Positions 52,297-62,313 of a DNA stretch of 64,000 nucleotides are shown here, one piece after another. Location of the stretch: the NCBI RefSeq assembly GCF_009864005.1, contig NZ_WEZQ01000020.1, positions 1 through 64,000 of the forward strand, written 5' to 3'. The stretch's first letter is position 1, and every line of letters begins with the position of its first letter. The notes under the pieces were generated by a model that did no database searches, was not told the DNA's origin, and saw nothing but the letters and a program-made list of their open reading frames with translations. Both the position numbers and the translations under genes were made by a program. The DNA is from Furfurilactobacillus milii. GTDB taxonomy: Bacteria > Bacillota > Bacilli > Lactobacillales > Lactobacillaceae.

Positions 52297-54921
52297 TTAA
52301 CCTTCTTCCGGCGCAAAATCCTGAGGCGTCAACTTGCCCATTCCAATCAATGGATCGATATTGCCGCTTAGGATTAAGGCCGTCGTCAACCTTGGCTCAC
52401 CTAGTGTACCGCTTTCTTCGTCAAGCGTGGTTGCAGACGACTTTTCCACATTTGCAGACACTTCTTTTGCCTTTGTTGATGGCTGAGTTGATTCAGACGT
52501 TGTTGCATAATTTGAACCAGTTTCTTGAGTGATCGGTGCCTCGGAGTCGACCACTGTTGCACTAGCGTCAGCGACGCTGTCCTCACTGGTTGAACTTGGT
52601 ACCGTCTGTTCCGACTCGACAGTGTCGTCACCCTCATGTTTGAATACCTGTCGCAACCGGGCTTGCAGTGTCGTTTGCCGGTTAGCAGATTTATTCGCAG
52701 CGGCTTCTGCAAAGGATTGTTCATCACCAACCAGAATCAACCATTGCTGTGCTCGCGTTACCGCCGTATAAAGCAGGTTACGTTGTAGCATCCGACGAAA
52801 CTGGGGTACCAAGGGCAAAATCACTAGTTTGAACTGTGACCCCTGTGCCTTATGAATGGAGACACAATAGGCCAGCGTCACCCGGTCAAACTGGGCGCGT
52901 CCGTAAGTAACCTCTGTTTGATCAAAGGCAATGGTTAGCTTGTCAACCTTGTCCTCGTTGGACTTATCAGTGGCTAAATCAATCCCGACGATCTCCCCCA
53001 TGTCGCCATTAAAGACATTGTTTTCCGGACTGTTAACCAGGTGCAACACCTTGTCACCGATCCGAAAATGCTCATTGTGAGCCTCGATTTCTTTCGTCCG
53101 CGCACTCTTTTTCGGATTCAAGGTATCCTGAAGGGCCGTGTTTAACGCATTGATACCGGCAGCTCCCCGGTACATAGGTGCGAGCACCTGAATATCCGTT
53201 TTAGCAAAGCCACGCGACTTCGCACGGGCGACAACCTGGTTGACTAGCGGCACAACTTGATATGGTCGAGCTGCAAAAAAACTGCGATCCGTTTGATTAA
53301 CCGTAAAATCAGCTGGCAATTCACCGTGCTTGATAGCATGTGCTAAGGGAATAATCGAAGAGCTGTCGTCTTGGCGATAGATTGTTGTCAATTCAGTGGA
53401 TGGCAAACAGTCTGATTTTAACAGGTCAGCAAATACCTGTCCTGGACCCACAGAAGGTAATTGATCCTGATCCCCAACCAAAATCACCTGCATGTGGTTA
53501 GGCACTGCCTGAATCAATGTTCTAAAGAGAAACGCGTCCACCATCGACATTTCGTCCACGATGAGCAGTCCGCCCTCAAGATCTTTGTCTGAAGACTGTG
53601 TGGCCTCATCTTCACGCCCGGTCAAGCCAAGCAAACGATGAATTGTGCTAGCAGGTAAATCTGTCACTTCACTCATCCGCTTAGCCGCCCGGCCAGTTGG
53701 CGCCGCTAATAAAATCGGAAAGGTGCCATCCTCATACTCATTGATATCCAGCGACAATTCGTGAATCCGGGCAAACAAGGCGACAATCCCGTTAATAATC
53801 GTCGTCTTACCCGTTCCGGGACCACCTGTGAGTAAATAGACCGGCGAGGAAATTGCGGCCACTAACGCGTCTTTTTGAGCATCGTCGTATGTGATTCCCA
53901 ACTGTTTTTCGACAAGCCGCACCTCATGATCCAAATCAACATCTTTAGGTAATAACCGCTCCTGCTGTTGTTGCAAACGCATCAAGTGTTCAGCGCTATC
54001 CCATTCAGTATCATACAGTGACTTCAGGTAGACCTGCTGGCCATTGCCGACGATGAGCTGATCTTTCGCCATGGCAATTAATTGATTGGCCAGCATATCT
54101 GGTGAAATTTGCACGTTTCGCGCAGATTCTAGCAATGCCGTGGCATCGTGAATCAATGGCTTTAGCTCGGCAAACGTATTTCCGGAAGCAAAACAAATAT
54201 CACTGATTGTTTCCAACAATGCCGCCCGTAACCGACCTGGCGCATCCGCATCAAAGCCCAATTGTTCAGCAATTTGATCCGTTCGTTTGAAACTCACCCC
54301 GTTGATATCTTCTACCAATTGATAGGGATTTTCTTGAATAACATGAAGCGTGTCCTGCTTGTATTTTTCATAAATCGTGCTGGCCAACTGACTGCCAAAG
54401 CCGAAACCATTGAGGCCAATGATAATCTGTTCCGTGCCGTGATTTTCGGTCAGAACTTCAATCAGGTGATCAGCGACAGACTTTTTTAAACCGATGGGCT
54501 TTAAGACATCGGGATCTTTGACGACCTTGTCGATTACGCCGGTGCCAAGGGTTTCAACGATTCGCTCCGCTGTTTTTTTACCCAGACCGGGAAATTGATC
54601 GCCAGATAAATATTTGACCAAGCCCGTTTTAGAAGTCGGCGTCTCATTTTCATAATTACTGGCATTAAACTGTTTGCCATATTTGGGATGGTCCACAACC
54701 TTGCCAATGAAACGGTAGGTGCCTTCTTCCGCCACGTCACCAAATGAACCGGTGACAACAATTTCGTCCTCAATCCAGTCTAAGTCCGTTTGATCCACGT
54801 GAACCAACAGAACCTTATAAAAAGAATCAGAACTACTAAAAAAAATGGCGGCGACCTTACCCACGACATAATTGGGTTTAAAACTGGTGTTGTCGTCAAA
54901 TAGCGACATTGACTCGGCCAT
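52297..54921 (-). CDS. recD2: ATP-dependent 5'-3' DNA helicase RecD2
   Basis: Stand-alone RecD-like helicase of 874 residues. An N-terminal OB-like domain and helix-hairpin-helix region (GLGKKTAERIVETLGTG) precede the superfamily 1 core: Walker A LLTGGPGTGKTTI, Walker B LLIVDEMSMVD, GDQDQLPSVGPG, and a late CVSIHKAQGSQF. The tail from about residue 750 is rich in Ser, Thr, Glu and Ala and probably disordered. ATG 54921 has GGAGG 8 bases upstream; an ATG at 54936 is the alternative. Acts in DNA repair. Confidence 0.93.
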   Translation of the reverse strand: MAESMSLFDDNTSFKPNYVVGKVAAIFFSSSDSFYKVLLVHVDQTDLDWIEDEIVVTGSFGDVAEEGTYRFIGKVVDHPKYGKQFNASNYENETPTSKTGLVKYLSGDQFPGLGKKTAERIVETLGTGVIDKVVKDPDVLKPIGLKKSVADHLIEVLTENHGTEQIIIGLNGFGFGSQLASTIYEKYKQDTLHVIQENPYQLVEDINGVSFKRTDQIAEQLGFDADAPGRLRAALLETISDICFASGNTFAELKPLIHDATALLESARNVQISPDMLANQLIAMAKDQLIVGNGQQVYLKSLYDTEWDSAEHLMRLQQQQERLLPKDVDLDHEVRLVEKQLGITYDDAQKDALVAAISSPVYLLTGGPGTGKTTIINGIVALFARIHELSLDINEYEDGTFPILLAAPTGRAAKRMSEVTDLPASTIHRLLGLTGREDEATQSSDKDLEGGLLIVDEMSMVDAFLFRTLIQAVPNHMQVILVGDQDQLPSVGPGQVFADLLKSDCLPSTELTTIYRQDDSSSIIPLAHAIKHGELPADFTVNQTDRSFFAARPYQVVPLVNQVVARAKSRGFAKTDIQVLAPMYRGAAGINALNTALQDTLNPKKSARTKEIEAHNEHFRIGDKVLHLVNSPENNVFNGDMGEIVGIDLATDKSNEDKVDKLTIAFDQTEVTYGRAQFDRVTLAYCVSIHKAQGSQFKLVILPLVPQFRRMLQRNLLYTAVTRAQQWLILVGDEQSFAEAAANKSANRQTTLQARLRQVFKHEGDDTVESEQTVPSSTSEDSVADASATVVDSEAPITQETGSNYATTSESTQPSTKAKEVSANVEKSSATTLDEESGTLGEPRLTTALILSGNIDPLIGMGKLTPQDFAPEEG

Positions 54922-54949
54922 GTTGGTTACCTCCATTCGTTAATTTCAA

Positions 54950-55648
54950 TTATTTTGCTTGTTGATCGCCATCTTGATGACGTTTGTTGACTACCGTTGC
55001 AATATCGTTAACACGCTGTTGACTCCGTTTGACAAAATCAGGGTCCAAACGTTTGGCGGCATTCATAAATGGCGTAGCATCTTGCTCCAATACCATGGCC
55101 GTCAAGCCGCGGCTAAAATAAACATGCCCATTTTGATCATCTGCTGCTAATGACTGATCATAAAAATCTGCCGCCTGGTTAAAGTTACCCATGGCCATCA
55201 AAATATCGCCCAATAAGGCATTAACACTCGCATCTTTTGGCTTTGCATCGTGAACCGTTAATGCAAACGCAAAGGCTTTTTGATACTGGTTTTGTTGCAT
55301 CGCTGTTTGGGCCATCATTTGATAAGCTTCCAAGCGCAGCTTTTCGTCTTTCACCTTGCTAAACGCAGACACGGCTTTATCGTAGGAAGCCGCCTGATAA
55401 TACACGTTACCTAAACCATAGTTCAGTAATGATAATGCACCTTCATCTTTGGCAAACAAGCCCTGTGCCTTCATCAGCAGCTCTTCAGCCTGTTCATAAT
55501 CCTGCATTTCGGTTAGGACCGTGGCCAGTTGGTAGTACAAATGAAAGTCGTTAGGGTTCGCATCAATCTGTTTCACCAAACGTGCAACCGCCTGCTTGGC
55601 CTCTGCCTGAGCAGTGTTGGCTGTCTGGTCATCATGTTTTTCACTCAT
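54950..55648 (-). CDS. Tetratricopeptide repeat protein
   Basis: Soluble protein of 232 residues made of TPR units of about 34 residues: NPNDFHLYYQLATVLTEMQDYEQAEEL, then GLGNVYYQAASYDKAVSAF, QKAFAFALTVHDAKPKDASVNALLGDILMAMGNFNQAADF. Such repeats bind protein partners. It lies between the phosphatase gene and recD2 in the same direction with short gaps and belongs to a conserved operon in lactobacilli. Partner unknown. Confidence 0.88.
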   Translation of the reverse strand: MSEKHDDQTANTAQAEAKQAVARLVKQIDANPNDFHLYYQLATVLTEMQDYEQAEELLMKAQGLFAKDEGALSLLNYGLGNVYYQAASYDKAVSAFSKVKDEKLRLEAYQMMAQTAMQQNQYQKAFAFALTVHDAKPKDASVNALLGDILMAMGNFNQAADFYDQSLAADDQNGHVYFSRGLTAMVLEQDATPFMNAAKRLDPDFVKRSQQRVNDIATVVNKRHQDGDQQAK

Positions 55649-55671
55649 GTTGTTGTGTGCCCGCCTCCTCG

Positions 55672-56334
55672 TTAAATCGTGTTGGTGGCATCTGGCGATT
55701 CCTCTAAGTACGCCGTCAAATTGCGGACCAGCAACTTAAAGTGTTGTCCACCGTCCACCGTTTCAAGAATTGTGGTACTGGTATTCGATAAACCGCCCTT
55801 AGCGCGCATTTGCGCCAACGGAATGTGCAGTAGTCCGTTAATGCCGGCATTCAAGGCCGCCCCGTGTGAAACAAACAACAGGTTGTCATTGTCATCGGGA
55901 TGACAAGCAGCCGCCCGCCGAATGACCGGGTCCATCCGGGCAATCACATCTTCAAATGTTTCGCCGCCAATAGAAGTCGGGTCGTAGTTTTCCGCATGAA
56001 AACGAAAACCATCATACTCCTCAGGAAATTGCCGTTTGACATCATCAAAATACATGCCTTCCATTTTACCTAGTTCAAACTCTCGCAAACCGGAATCCAG
56101 CGTCAGCGGCACCCCCTGATGAAGACCGGCCATTAAGTGGATGGCGGTCATGCGCGCACGTTTGATTGGACTCGCATACACGTGTTTAAACGGTACGTCA
56201 TGCAAATAATCAGCCAATTGATCGATTTCGTCATAACTGCTCCGCAGCAACGGTGAATCACCATTGGCGCCTTGATAACGCCCCTCTAAATTCCATTGTG
56301 TTTTACCATGTCGAATAAAGTACAGTTTAGTCAC
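55672..56334 (-). CDS. Histidine phosphatase family protein (phosphoglycerate mutase-like)
   Basis: Protein of 220 residues. The catalytic histidine is in YFIRHGKTQWNLEGRYQG and the second conserved histidine in LFVSHGAALNAGI, with the arginine in SPIKRARMTAIHL. This is the cofactor-dependent mutase/phosphatase superfamily. Length and the sequence LREFELGKMEGM suggest a broad phosphatase and not glycolytic mutase. First gene of the short run to TPR and recD2. Confidence 0.88.
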   Translation of the reverse strand: MTKLYFIRHGKTQWNLEGRYQGANGDSPLLRSSYDEIDQLADYLHDVPFKHVYASPIKRARMTAIHLMAGLHQGVPLTLDSGLREFELGKMEGMYFDDVKRQFPEEYDGFRFHAENYDPTSIGGETFEDVIARMDPVIRRAAACHPDDNDNLLFVSHGAALNAGINGLLHIPLAQMRAKGGLSNTSTTILETVDGGQHFKLLVRNLTAYLEESPDATNTI

Positions 56335-56379
56335 AGTAACCCCGCCCTAAAGTAAATAATGTGCCTATATTATGTCACA

Positions 56380-56422
56380 AAAAAGGCCGTCAAACCAGCT
56401 CAACTGGTTTGACGACTCCTTT
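56380..56422 (-). terminator. Terminator of mnmA
   Basis: GTCAAACCAG and CTGGTTTGAC pair perfectly, with outer AAAGG/CCTTT pairing, and TTTTTTG follows on the minus strand. It lies about 60 bases past the mnmA stop. Confidence 0.8.
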
Positions 56423-56480
56423 ACGTTTGCAAAACCAACTTACGGCTAGAACAACCTTGGCTGAAGTTTACAAACAAGCT

Positions 56481-57629
<1,149 letters not shown>

Positions 57630-57782
57630 TCAATTAGATTCTGAGAATCAACGATTTGAAGGTCGTTATTATCAGTGCCTAACAGTATAACAGGACGCAC
57701 TTACAAAATTCAAGTGACACCTGTTGGTAGTAAGGGCTTCACATTTGTGCGTGGCAAAAATAGAAAAATGCCGCTTGCGGTT

Positions 57783-57944
57783 GTCAATTTTGAAACGCCG
57801 CTGTGTAGACCGGTCTCAGCCCGCTTTGCGGTCTTTGACCTCGACTTGAAATCTCAAAGTCCGAGTTTTCAAGCTCGTCCGTAACCTAAATTCGGATAGC
57901 CCACCGAATTAACGTTACTTCCACAGCTCTGTTTCAAAATTGAC
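57783..57944 (+). ncRNA. Structured RNA element, copy 3 (best conserved)
   Basis: P1 joins GTCAATTTTGAAAC with GTTTCAAAATTGAC, a perfect 14-bp stem. Inside are P2 (GCTGTG with CACAGC), the junction AGACCGGTCTCAG, P3 (CCGC with GCGG), TCTTTGACCTCG, P4 (CTTGAAA with TTTTCAAG) and P5 (GTAAC with GTTAC, inner AATTCGG with CCGAATT). Upstream flank GCCGCTTGCGGTTGTCAAT is shared with copy 2. It lies between divergent-facing space before mnmA and the DUF1831 gene end, and has no reading frame. Family and function unknown. Confidence 0.65.
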
Positions 57945-58055
57945 GCCCTTTCGCTACTTTTTCGCGATTTGGCATTCCATCAGGGGTATCGTCTAACTTG
58001 GCTTCGCTTATTTTGCATAACATGTCTAAACTTCAATATCTAAAAAAAGGAAACT

Positions 58056-58211
58056 GGGACATAACGCCTCAACTCAATTTCTAATAAATTGCCGCAAGCG
58101 CAGCACCTTACACTGACTTTTGCTCATCTAACACGAATAAGGCATTCATGGGAAAACACCCATAAATGCCTTATTCGCGTTGCCTGAGAAAGCCAAAACG
58201 TGTTATGTCCC
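58056..58211. repeat. Large nested palindrome, possible miniature repeat element
   Basis: Outer arms GGGACATAAC and GTTATGTCCC (10 bp) enclose about 136 bases. Inside, 58130-58152 and 58159-58181 form a 23-base hairpin with only two mismatches and a 6-base loop. No T run follows on either strand, so a simple terminator is unlikely. It ends 9 bases past the DUF1831 stop. Size and terminal inverted repeats resemble small dispersed intergenic elements of LAB; no second copy occurs here. Confidence 0.5.
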
Positions 58212-58219
58212 GCTCTCGT

Positions 58220-58567
58220 TTATTTCGTTTGAACTGCAATCACATGGCGCTCGATCAAGTTATCAATTTGATAACCATACTGTTCGACCAATTCATCATG
58301 ATTAGCGTTGGTATAGATGTTCACGTTACCTGTACCACTGGGATTGACGGTGCCCATTTTAAAACCGTTCAATTGTTTGTTGATCAACACGCGCAGTTTG
58401 ATTGATTTAGCCAACCCAGCAGCCGGATCCAGTGGTCGTTCCAAACTGAAGCCGCCAGCATTAGTTTCCATAAAACCAAGATCGCGCAACGTGTACTTCT
58501 TCAATTGATCACTGAGGGTAAAAATGCGGTCATCCCCAGGAACCTGAACTGTTTGTTCAAATGCCAT
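58220..58567 (-). CDS. DUF1831 family protein
   Basis: Protein of 115 residues of a small conserved LAB family without known function. It begins MAFEQTVQVPGDDRIFTLS and contains YTLRDLGFMETNAGGF and a two-strand pattern at LRVLINKQLNGFKMGTVNPSG. Its ATG overlaps the stop codon of iscS by one base, so it is translationally coupled to the desulfurase. The link to iscS and mnmA hints at a part in sulfur transfer, but this is only inferred from context. Confidence 0.8.
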   Translation of the reverse strand: MAFEQTVQVPGDDRIFTLSDQLKKYTLRDLGFMETNAGGFSLERPLDPAAGLAKSIKLRVLINKQLNGFKMGTVNPSGTGNVNIYTNANHDELVEQYGYQIDNLIERHVIAVQTK

Positions 58568-59739
58568 TAGAGCCCCTTCCTTCCTGCCATTTGTGGTTGT
58601 AACCGAGCAGTCATTGCTGCCATCGCCTCAATAAAGGCATCCAGATCTGCCGTTGTTGTATAACGGCCAAAGCTCAATCGGATCGACTGCATGACACGCG
58701 GGTTATCCTTGCCAAACATTGCGACTAGAACATGACTAGGATCTAAAGAGCCTGCCGTACATGCTGAACCAGCAGAGACTGCAACGCCAGCCAAATCAAG
58801 ATTGGTTAGCGTAACATCGTTGGGAATTCCCTTAATCCACAGATTAATCACATGCTGCAGATTGTCCGACTTCAAACTGCCATTAAGTTCGAAATCAACC
58901 TGAGCCTTTGTTAAGCCATCAATAACATACTGTTTAAACCCCGCATATTTTTCTTGACGATGTGCTTTTTCCGCAGGTGTCAAAGCTTTCACAGCCGTCG
59001 CAAAACCAGCGATGGCCGGAATATTCTCTGTGCCGGCACGTCGTTTGTCTTCTTGGTCGCCACCCTTTATGAAACTTGGGAATGATATCCCATCGCGACG
59101 ATACAAAAAACCCATCTGCTTGGGTCCGTTGATTTTATGCGCTGAGGTCGACAGCATATCGATATGATCACGTTTAACGTCGATGTCTAATAATCCAAAA
59201 GCTTGAACCGCATCTGTATGGAACCACGCCTGATGATCCTTCAATAACTCGCCAATTTCATGAATCGGCATCGTCGAACCAACTTCATTATTTCCTGTCA
59301 TGATGGAAACTAAAATCGTATCGTCTGTTAACGCGGCCTTTAAGTCGGCCATGTTAATCTCACCTTGTTCGTTGACTGGCAGATAGACAATGTCATAACC
59401 GTTATCGCCAAGCCACGCCGCCGTTTTCATAATGGATTCGTGCTCAATCGCAGTCGTAATAATTCGCCGGCCAAGATTCTTGCGGGCAATAGCCGTTTGC
59501 ATCCAGGCCGTATTATTACTTTCTGTGCCACCAGCAGTAAACACAATCTCATCGTCATTCGCATTGATACTTTGTGCAACCACATGGCGCGCATCATCCA
59601 GCACCGATCGTGCCTTCCGACCAAAAGCATGGACAGAACTGGCATTACCAAAGTCGTTTTTCATCTGGTCCATCATGGTTGCGACCACCTCGTCACTCAT
59701 TGGCGTGGTGGCAGCGTTGTCTAAATAAATATGCTTCAC
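58567..59739 (-). CDS. iscS: Cysteine desulfurase
   Basis: PLP enzyme of 390 residues that takes sulfur from cysteine for tRNA thiolation and other uses. The N-terminus reads HIYLDNAATTPM, the PLP lysine is in TSAHKINGPKQMG and the catalytic cysteine is in SAGSACTAGSLDPSHVL, a loop of IscS/NifS type. The GTG at 59739 is the start: AGGAGG lies 7 bases upstream, and the in-frame extension to 59877 is unlike the family. It is coupled to DUF1831, with mnmA further downstream. Confidence 0.93.
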   Translation of the reverse strand: MKHIYLDNAATTPMSDEVVATMMDQMKNDFGNASSVHAFGRKARSVLDDARHVVAQSINANDDEIVFTAGGTESNNTAWMQTAIARKNLGRRIITTAIEHESIMKTAAWLGDNGYDIVYLPVNEQGEINMADLKAALTDDTILVSIMTGNNEVGSTMPIHEIGELLKDHQAWFHTDAVQAFGLLDIDVKRDHIDMLSTSAHKINGPKQMGFLYRRDGISFPSFIKGGDQEDKRRAGTENIPAIAGFATAVKALTPAEKAHRQEKYAGFKQYVIDGLTKAQVDFELNGSLKSDNLQHVINLWIKGIPNDVTLTNLDLAGVAVSAGSACTAGSLDPSHVLVAMFGKDNPRVMQSIRLSFGRYTTTADLDAFIEAMAAMTARLQPQMAGRKGL

Positions 59740-59764
59740 AATCCTGCCTCCTGTTTTATTGCTT

Positions 59765-59794
59765 GAGTGATGCCGGGCTTCGGCATCACTCTTT
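59765..59794 (+). terminator. Hairpin, first of two identical 18-base units
   Basis: GAGTGATGCCG pairs perfectly with CGGCATCACTC around a 5-base loop and is followed by TTT on the plus strand. The sequence GCTTCGGCATCACTCTTT in it recurs at 59906. It stands in the gap between mtnN and iscS, both minus-strand genes, so its role as terminator is unsure. Confidence 0.45.
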
Positions 59795-59905
59795 CTAAAC
59801 GTGCACCTGTCGCCCAGAAGCCTGTGCACAACCCAAAGCTGCCACCCCACAAGCAAAGTGCGCTTGCATGCTACCACCTTTACGTTGTTGCTCGGACCTT
59901 CCCGA

Positions 59906-59923
59906 GCTTCGGCATCACTCTTT
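59906..59923. repeat. Second copy of an 18-base unit
   Basis: GCTTCGGCATCACTCTTT is identical to 59777-59794, 129 bases apart. It touches the mtnN stop codon. Confidence 0.6.
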
Positions 59924-60617
59924 ACTTTGCTTCCCGCTCAAAAAAGTTTAGTAACATGTTGGCGGAACGTTTGCCGGCTTCGATGATAAATTCATCGAAA
60001 GAAACACCTGCATCACCGTTACCCGTGTCACTCATGGCACGGATGACCAAGTATGGCACATCGAATTGATGGGCCACTTGTCCCACAGCAGCGCCTTCCA
60101 TTTCACAACTTACCGCTTCAGGGAAATGTGTTTTGATGTCTTTAATGGTTTCATCACTCGCAACAAACGAATCACCTGTAACGATTAAACCACGTTTAAC
60201 GGCTAATCCGGTAGCATCAGCTGCCTTAATGATTTCATCGGCCCATTTATTCGAGGCTTTAAATCGAGCTGGTTGTTGTGGCAGCTGACCATACACATAA
60301 TCAAACGCCGTTGCATCAACGTCCCAGTAAGCTGTTTCATCAGCGATAACAACGTCGCCCACCGTCAATCCAGTACCGATACCACCAGCAGAACCACTGT
60401 TAATGACAACGTCCACGTCAAAGTTCGTGATGAGCAACGCTGTTGTTAGACCAGCTTCAACCTTACCAATGCCTGAACGAACCAACACGACATCGCTACC
60501 ATTAATTTGACCGCTGAAAAAATCCACCTTGCCAACCGTGGTCGTTGTTTCATTGCTCAATTGTGCCTTTAATTCCTTGATTTCTTCATCCATGGCACAC
60601 AAAATTCCAAATTTCAT
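59922..60617 (-). CDS. mtnN: 5'-methylthioadenosine/S-adenosylhomocysteine nucleosidase
   Basis: Splits adenine from methylthioadenosine and S-adenosylhomocysteine, feeding methionine recycling and removing methyltransferase inhibitors. The 231-residue protein has MKFGILCAMDEEIKEL at the start, NSGSAGGIG, VSCEMEGAAVGQVAH and the catalytic aspartate in RAMSDTGNGDA. GGGAG precedes the ATG. It precedes iscS in a run of tRNA- and sulfur-related genes. Confidence 0.95.
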   Translation of the reverse strand: MKFGILCAMDEEIKELKAQLSNETTTTVGKVDFFSGQINGSDVVLVRSGIGKVEAGLTTALLITNFDVDVVINSGSAGGIGTGLTVGDVVIADETAYWDVDATAFDYVYGQLPQQPARFKASNKWADEIIKAADATGLAVKRGLIVTGDSFVASDETIKDIKTHFPEAVSCEMEGAAVGQVAHQFDVPYLVIRAMSDTGNGDAGVSFDEFIIEAGKRSANMLLNFFEREAK

Positions 60618-60712
60618 TCATTTTCTCCCTGTCGTTGATGTTTGGGCAACCTGCCCATTACCTTCGCATTGCCGCCCAACTTCTGAATCCGCAGTTGGGC
60701 ATCAATCCGTCT

Positions 60713-61060
60713 TTAACCCACAAACCGCAAAATGAGATAGACAAGCACGATTAATATAACCAAAACAATGATGGCAATATTCAAACGATGCGCCAACCGT
60801 TTTTGTTTTTGCTCAGGAGTTAATGGCCCCGTTGCTTGCATGCGACTCGTTGGTTCATCACTAGGCTGGTTAGGTTCACCATCAAATGATGCGTTAGCCT
60901 CCGGTGCCGACGTTGATGATCGTCGTTGACGATGCAAACGACTCCGAGTTGGTTCATCCTCGCCTTCACTGTCTGGCTGACTATCATAATCAGTCTGCTG
61001 AGCACTTTGTTGACGGTACTGCTCGCGCGTCAAATGATCCTTATTCTGATCGTCGTTCAT
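60713..61060 (-). CDS. Small tail-anchored membrane protein of unknown function
   Basis: Protein of 115 residues. About 85 charged, Gln/Ser/Asp-rich residues, probably disordered, are followed by a C-terminal membrane helix (IAIIVLVILIVLVYLIL) and three last residues. No known domain. It lies between the Nudix gene and mtnN, in the same direction, as also seen in many lactobacilli. Confidence 0.7.
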   Translation of the reverse strand: MNDDQNKDHLTREQYRQQSAQQTDYDSQPDSEGEDEPTRSRLHRQRRSSTSAPEANASFDGEPNQPSDEPTSRMQATGPLTPEQKQKRLAHRLNIAIIVLVILIVLVYLILRFVG

Positions 61061-61106
61061 ATCTTCATCCCTCGCAAAAATATCTGCTACTTGTCTTTTG
61101 GTTACG

Positions 61107-61673
61107 CTAGTCTTTTGGTTTAACTAGCCCAGCCTCTAACAATTGCCAGTAGTACACTGCAGTAATCGTCTTCTGATCTTTTAATTTGCCATCGTCCAAC
61201 AATTGCTTGGTCTCTGCCAATGTGTATTCATGTAACACAATATTTTCATCGGCGTCCTGCGGCAACTCTGTTGTAACAGGTTTTAAACCGGTCACTAAAT
61301 ACAGCGTCATGTACTCATCCGTAAAACCAGCCGAAGTATAAAAGCCACAAACTTCATGAATTTCGCTCGCAGCGTAACGGGTTTCCTCGTTTAGCTCTCT
61401 GATTGCGGCAGCCTTCGCGTTGTCACGATCACGGTCGTCCAACTTACCGGCTGGAATTTCCAATGTCGTTTCAGCAACCGGTGCCCGCCATTGTTCTTCA
61501 AAGATGGCCTTACCATCCTCGGTGATGGCCAACATGGCGACCGCATCAGCATGGTGAACAACGTCGCGATGAGCCGTCTGTCCGTTTGGCAACATCACCG
61601 TTTGGTTTTCAACATCGATAATTGCGCCATGGTACTTAGGGGCTACCGCTGTAACTTTTTCTTCGAAATTCAT
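61107..61673 (-). CDS. nudF: Nudix hydrolase, ADP-ribose pyrophosphatase type
   Basis: Protein of 188 residues that cleaves ADP-ribose or related nucleotide sugars. The Nudix box runs from GKLDDRDRD to [12 protein letters not shown], with the REL-x-EE metal-binding core intact but one additional residue in the usual G-x5-E portion. The strand EIPAGKL and [12 protein letters not shown] are typical of the ADPRase subgroup. Its ATG overlaps the stop of the cold-shock gene, so the two are coupled. Confidence 0.9.
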   Translation of the reverse strand: MNFEEKVTAVAPKYHGAIIDVENQTVMLPNGQTAHRDVVHHADAVAMLAITEDGKAIFEEQWRAPVAETTLEIPAGKLDDRDRDNAKAAAIRELNEETRYAASEIHEVCGFYTSAGFTDEYMTLYLVTGLKPVTTELPQDADENIVLHEYTLAETKQLLDDGKLKDQKTITAVYYWQLLEAGLVKPKD

Positions 61674-61915
61674 CCTTGGTCTGCCTCCGTCTCTGTCACA
61701 CGTTTAACTTTCGCTGCCTGGGGTCCGCGAATACCCTCGACAACCACAAATTCGACATGGTCGCCAGGTGTCAATGTTTTATAACCTGACTCCTCAATTG
61801 CAGAAAAATGCACGAACACATCAGGATTGCCCTTCACAGCGATAAAACCAAACCCTTTTTCCTGGTCAAACGTCTTCACGACACCATGTTCACGACCATC
61901 AGTAAATTTTGCCAT
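61670..61915 (-). CDS. Cold-shock domain protein
   Basis: RNA-binding protein of 81 residues with one cold-shock domain. RNP1 is KGFGFIAV and RNP2 VFVHFSAI, both intact. A longer N-terminus ([12 protein letters not shown]) and an acidic tail make it slightly longer than the usual 66-residue Csp proteins. First gene of a run csp-nudF-tail-anchored protein-mtnN-iscS. Confidence 0.92.
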   Translation of the reverse strand: MAKFTDGREHGVVKTFDQEKGFGFIAVKGNPDVFVHFSAIEESGYKTLTPGDHVEFVVVEGIRGPQAAKVKRVTETEADQG

Positions 61916-62107
61916 TATGTTCTTCTTTCCAGTTAGACTTGATAATAAGTATATGAAAAATTCAGCATTTTTTCCACCTTCAGCGATATCAGATCACAAA
62001 CTTAACGTTCAAACGCAAAACTTTGCAATTTTTTAATACATTTTCTTAAAAAGTGACTTAGAACCCTTCAAAACCCTACTAAAACAGCATTATTAGTTAA
62101 TTAATAT

Positions 62108-62149
62108 TTGTGAAAAGGTTTTACTTATGTTATACACTGCCCTGTATAA
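62108..62149 (+). promoter_or_regulatory. Promoter overlapped by an inverted repeat
   Basis: TTGTGA and TATACA lie 17 bases apart. The second element forms part of the dyad TTATACA-N6-TGTATAA (62130-62149), a likely operator. It is 165 bases before the Xre gene and could serve autoregulation. Confidence 0.4.
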
Positions 62150-62228
62150 ACGCCGATTTAGACCCTTTTTTATTGCAAGTACTTGCCTTGTTAAATCATT
62201 TATTTGGAAAACCAAGTGACAAAACAAG

Positions 62229-62256
62229 TTGCGTTTTTACCACACACTTGTATAAT
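62229..62256 (+). promoter_or_regulatory. Proximal promoter of the small Xre gene
   Basis: TTGCGT and TATAAT are separated by 16 bases, with a start expected near 62263, about 50 bases before the gene. The region 61916-62313 otherwise holds no gene I can support. Confidence 0.6.
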
Positions 62257-62313
62257 TTTCTTGTTTCCATAGATTCACAAGCACATCAACCACAATTATA
62301 GGAGGTGGCTAAC

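Noticed and set aside
59740-59877. An N-terminal extension of 46 residues on the cysteine desulfurase.
   Set aside because: A perfect AGGAGG lies just before the GTG at 59739, and the extension overlaps the hairpin at 59765 and does not resemble the family.
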